Shown here piece by piece: positions 63,296 to 64,000 of a stretch of DNA of 64,000 bases. The position numbers were made by a program, and so were the translations under genes. Location of the stretch: contig CAJZBQ010000034.1 in NCBI GenBank assembly GCA_914767885.1, positions 248,001-312,000 on the forward strand. Direction: 5' to 3'. The notes under the pieces are model-generated. The model was not told the DNA's origin, searched no databases, and saw nothing but the letters and a program-made list of their open reading frames with translations. The DNA is from Blepharisma stoltei (taxonomy: Eukaryota; Ciliophora; Heterotrichea; Heterotrichida; Blepharismidae). The number at the start of each line of letters is the position of its first letter. Positions within the stretch are counted from its first letter, which is position 1.

Positions 63296-64000
63296 CTATT
63301 CAGATTGTTCCTCTTCCACAAATTGATATTTTAGAAACCTGGCAATCAAAACCATCATTATAATCTCTTCCAGCCATTTCTTCCACATACTTTGCTTCTT
63401 CTTTTTCCACTCATCGAATTCTTTTGTAATTTCTTTCATCATATTTCCTATTTCTCCTTCAGAATTTAAATTTTTTTCATAAAATTTCTTTAACTTTGTC
63501 GTTATTTCTTCATTTTTTGCAAGCTCATTGATTTCCTGTCTTTTCTTAGTTTTGACTTCTTGTATTTTTAGTGAGTTTCACATTAGTAACCCTAGAGCAA
63601 TACAAGAAAACGAAACTTTAAACAAATCCATTTGTTCTGCTACTGTAAGTGGTATGAAATTCAAGAAAATTATAAATTGTTTTTGTACTCTTACTTTAAA
63701 CTCATAAATCCCAAATAATGCTAAAATAATTCCAGAGTAAGACCCAGCTAGATCATTTTTAGATCTTGATATAGCCATTGATAAAATAAGCCAGTATATA
63801 TAAAATATTCCAGTTTTAAAGGCAATGTTATGCAGCTCTTTAGTATTAAGATAAAGTTCATATCTCAATCTGGCATCTTCTGATTTTATATATTCATATT
63901 TGCTTTGGATATCAATGAAATCTTGGTGTGCAGAAGGACTTGGGTTTTTATCAGGATGAGTTTTTTTGACTACTGCCTTATAAAGTTCTTTAATCTCTTC
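63296..64000 (-). CDS. J-domain membrane protein (5' partial)
   Basis: The gene enters from the right edge; 234 residues are visible to TAG 63296. The first residues EEIKELYKAVVKKTHPDKNPSPSAHQDFIDIQSKYEYI are the HPD loop and helices II-IV of a DnaJ domain, which stimulates Hsp70 ATPase. Three or four hydrophobic segments follow (TGIFYIYWLILSMAI; SGIILALFGIYEF; FIIFLNFIPLTV; VSFSCIALGLLMW). A charged coiled-coil tail ends in KKWLEEIIMMVLIARFLKYQ. One TGA is Trp (LLMWNSLK). This layout fits an ER or organelle membrane J-protein that recruits Hsp70; the exact class is unknown. Confidence 0.82.

Noticed and set aside
1-64000. CRISPR arrays, bacterial operons or ribosome binding sites suggested by the two-component genes
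   Set aside because: No spaced direct-repeat array is present; 15-16 nt introns, WD40, ARPC4 and CK1 genes are eukaryotic, and hybrid histidine kinases are known in ciliates.
1-64000. tRNA or rRNA genes
   Set aside because: GGTTCGA B-box-like stretches occur, but only inside retroposons C-G, without a complete cloverleaf.

Overview
The window looks like germline (micronuclear) DNA of a heterotrich ciliate close to Blepharisma. Four lines of evidence agree. (1) In-frame TGA is read as tryptophan: paralogs carry TGG at the same sites, and TAA/TAG are the only terminators. (2) Spliceosomal introns are 15-16 nt (GTA...TAG/CAG). (3) Genes are interrupted by TA-bounded inserts whose removal, leaving one TA, restores frame and protein homology; these behave as internal eliminated sequences (IESs). 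(4) The DNA is AT-rich with short intergenic gaps. The species assignment is inference.

Layout. 1-4.7 kb: the end of a hybrid histidine kinase, a tandem trio of small zinc-ribbon proteins (the third split by an IES) and a degenerate Rep-like fragment. 4.7-9.4 kb: two tandem hybrid histidine kinases on the minus strand. 11.2-30.6 kb: two alternating pairs of a large PAS-containing membrane protein (Tmc-like A, B) and a hybrid kinase (HK4, HK5), all four broken by IESs and SINE-like retroposons. 30.7-41.9 kb: a myristoylation-motif PH/TH1-like protein, a pentapeptide/WD40 protein, and kinases HK7 (minus) and HK6 (plus), with a transposon-rich gap between them. 42-46 kb: a Kelch/cysteine-rich membrane protein on the minus strand. 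46.9-64 kb: a compact housekeeping region with a PEX19-like protein, a divergent Ras-like GTPase, two ADF/cofilins, a RING-H2 ligase, an R2R3-MYB, ARPC4, several unknown proteins, a coiled-coil gene with two MITE-type IESs, a zinc-finger protein, a CK1-family kinase and a partial J-domain membrane protein.

How it fits together. The first 42 kb is a sensory-signalling expansion: seven hybrid kinases (N-terminal membrane segments, PAS-like linker, HisKA, HATPase, receiver) mixed with two PAS-containing membrane proteins. Three actin-dynamics genes (two cofilins and ARPC4) lie within 5 kb. Over this sit two kinds of mobile DNA. One is a MITE-like family with CTCC...GGAG termini and TA targets that provides most large IESs. 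The other is a mosaic set of SINE-like retroposons with 10-16 bp target duplications. Where retroposons hit genes, TA pairs in or near the duplications would allow in-frame removal as IESs. The most striking case is a MITE-type IES inside a 15-nt intron, whose excision rebuilds the splice acceptor.
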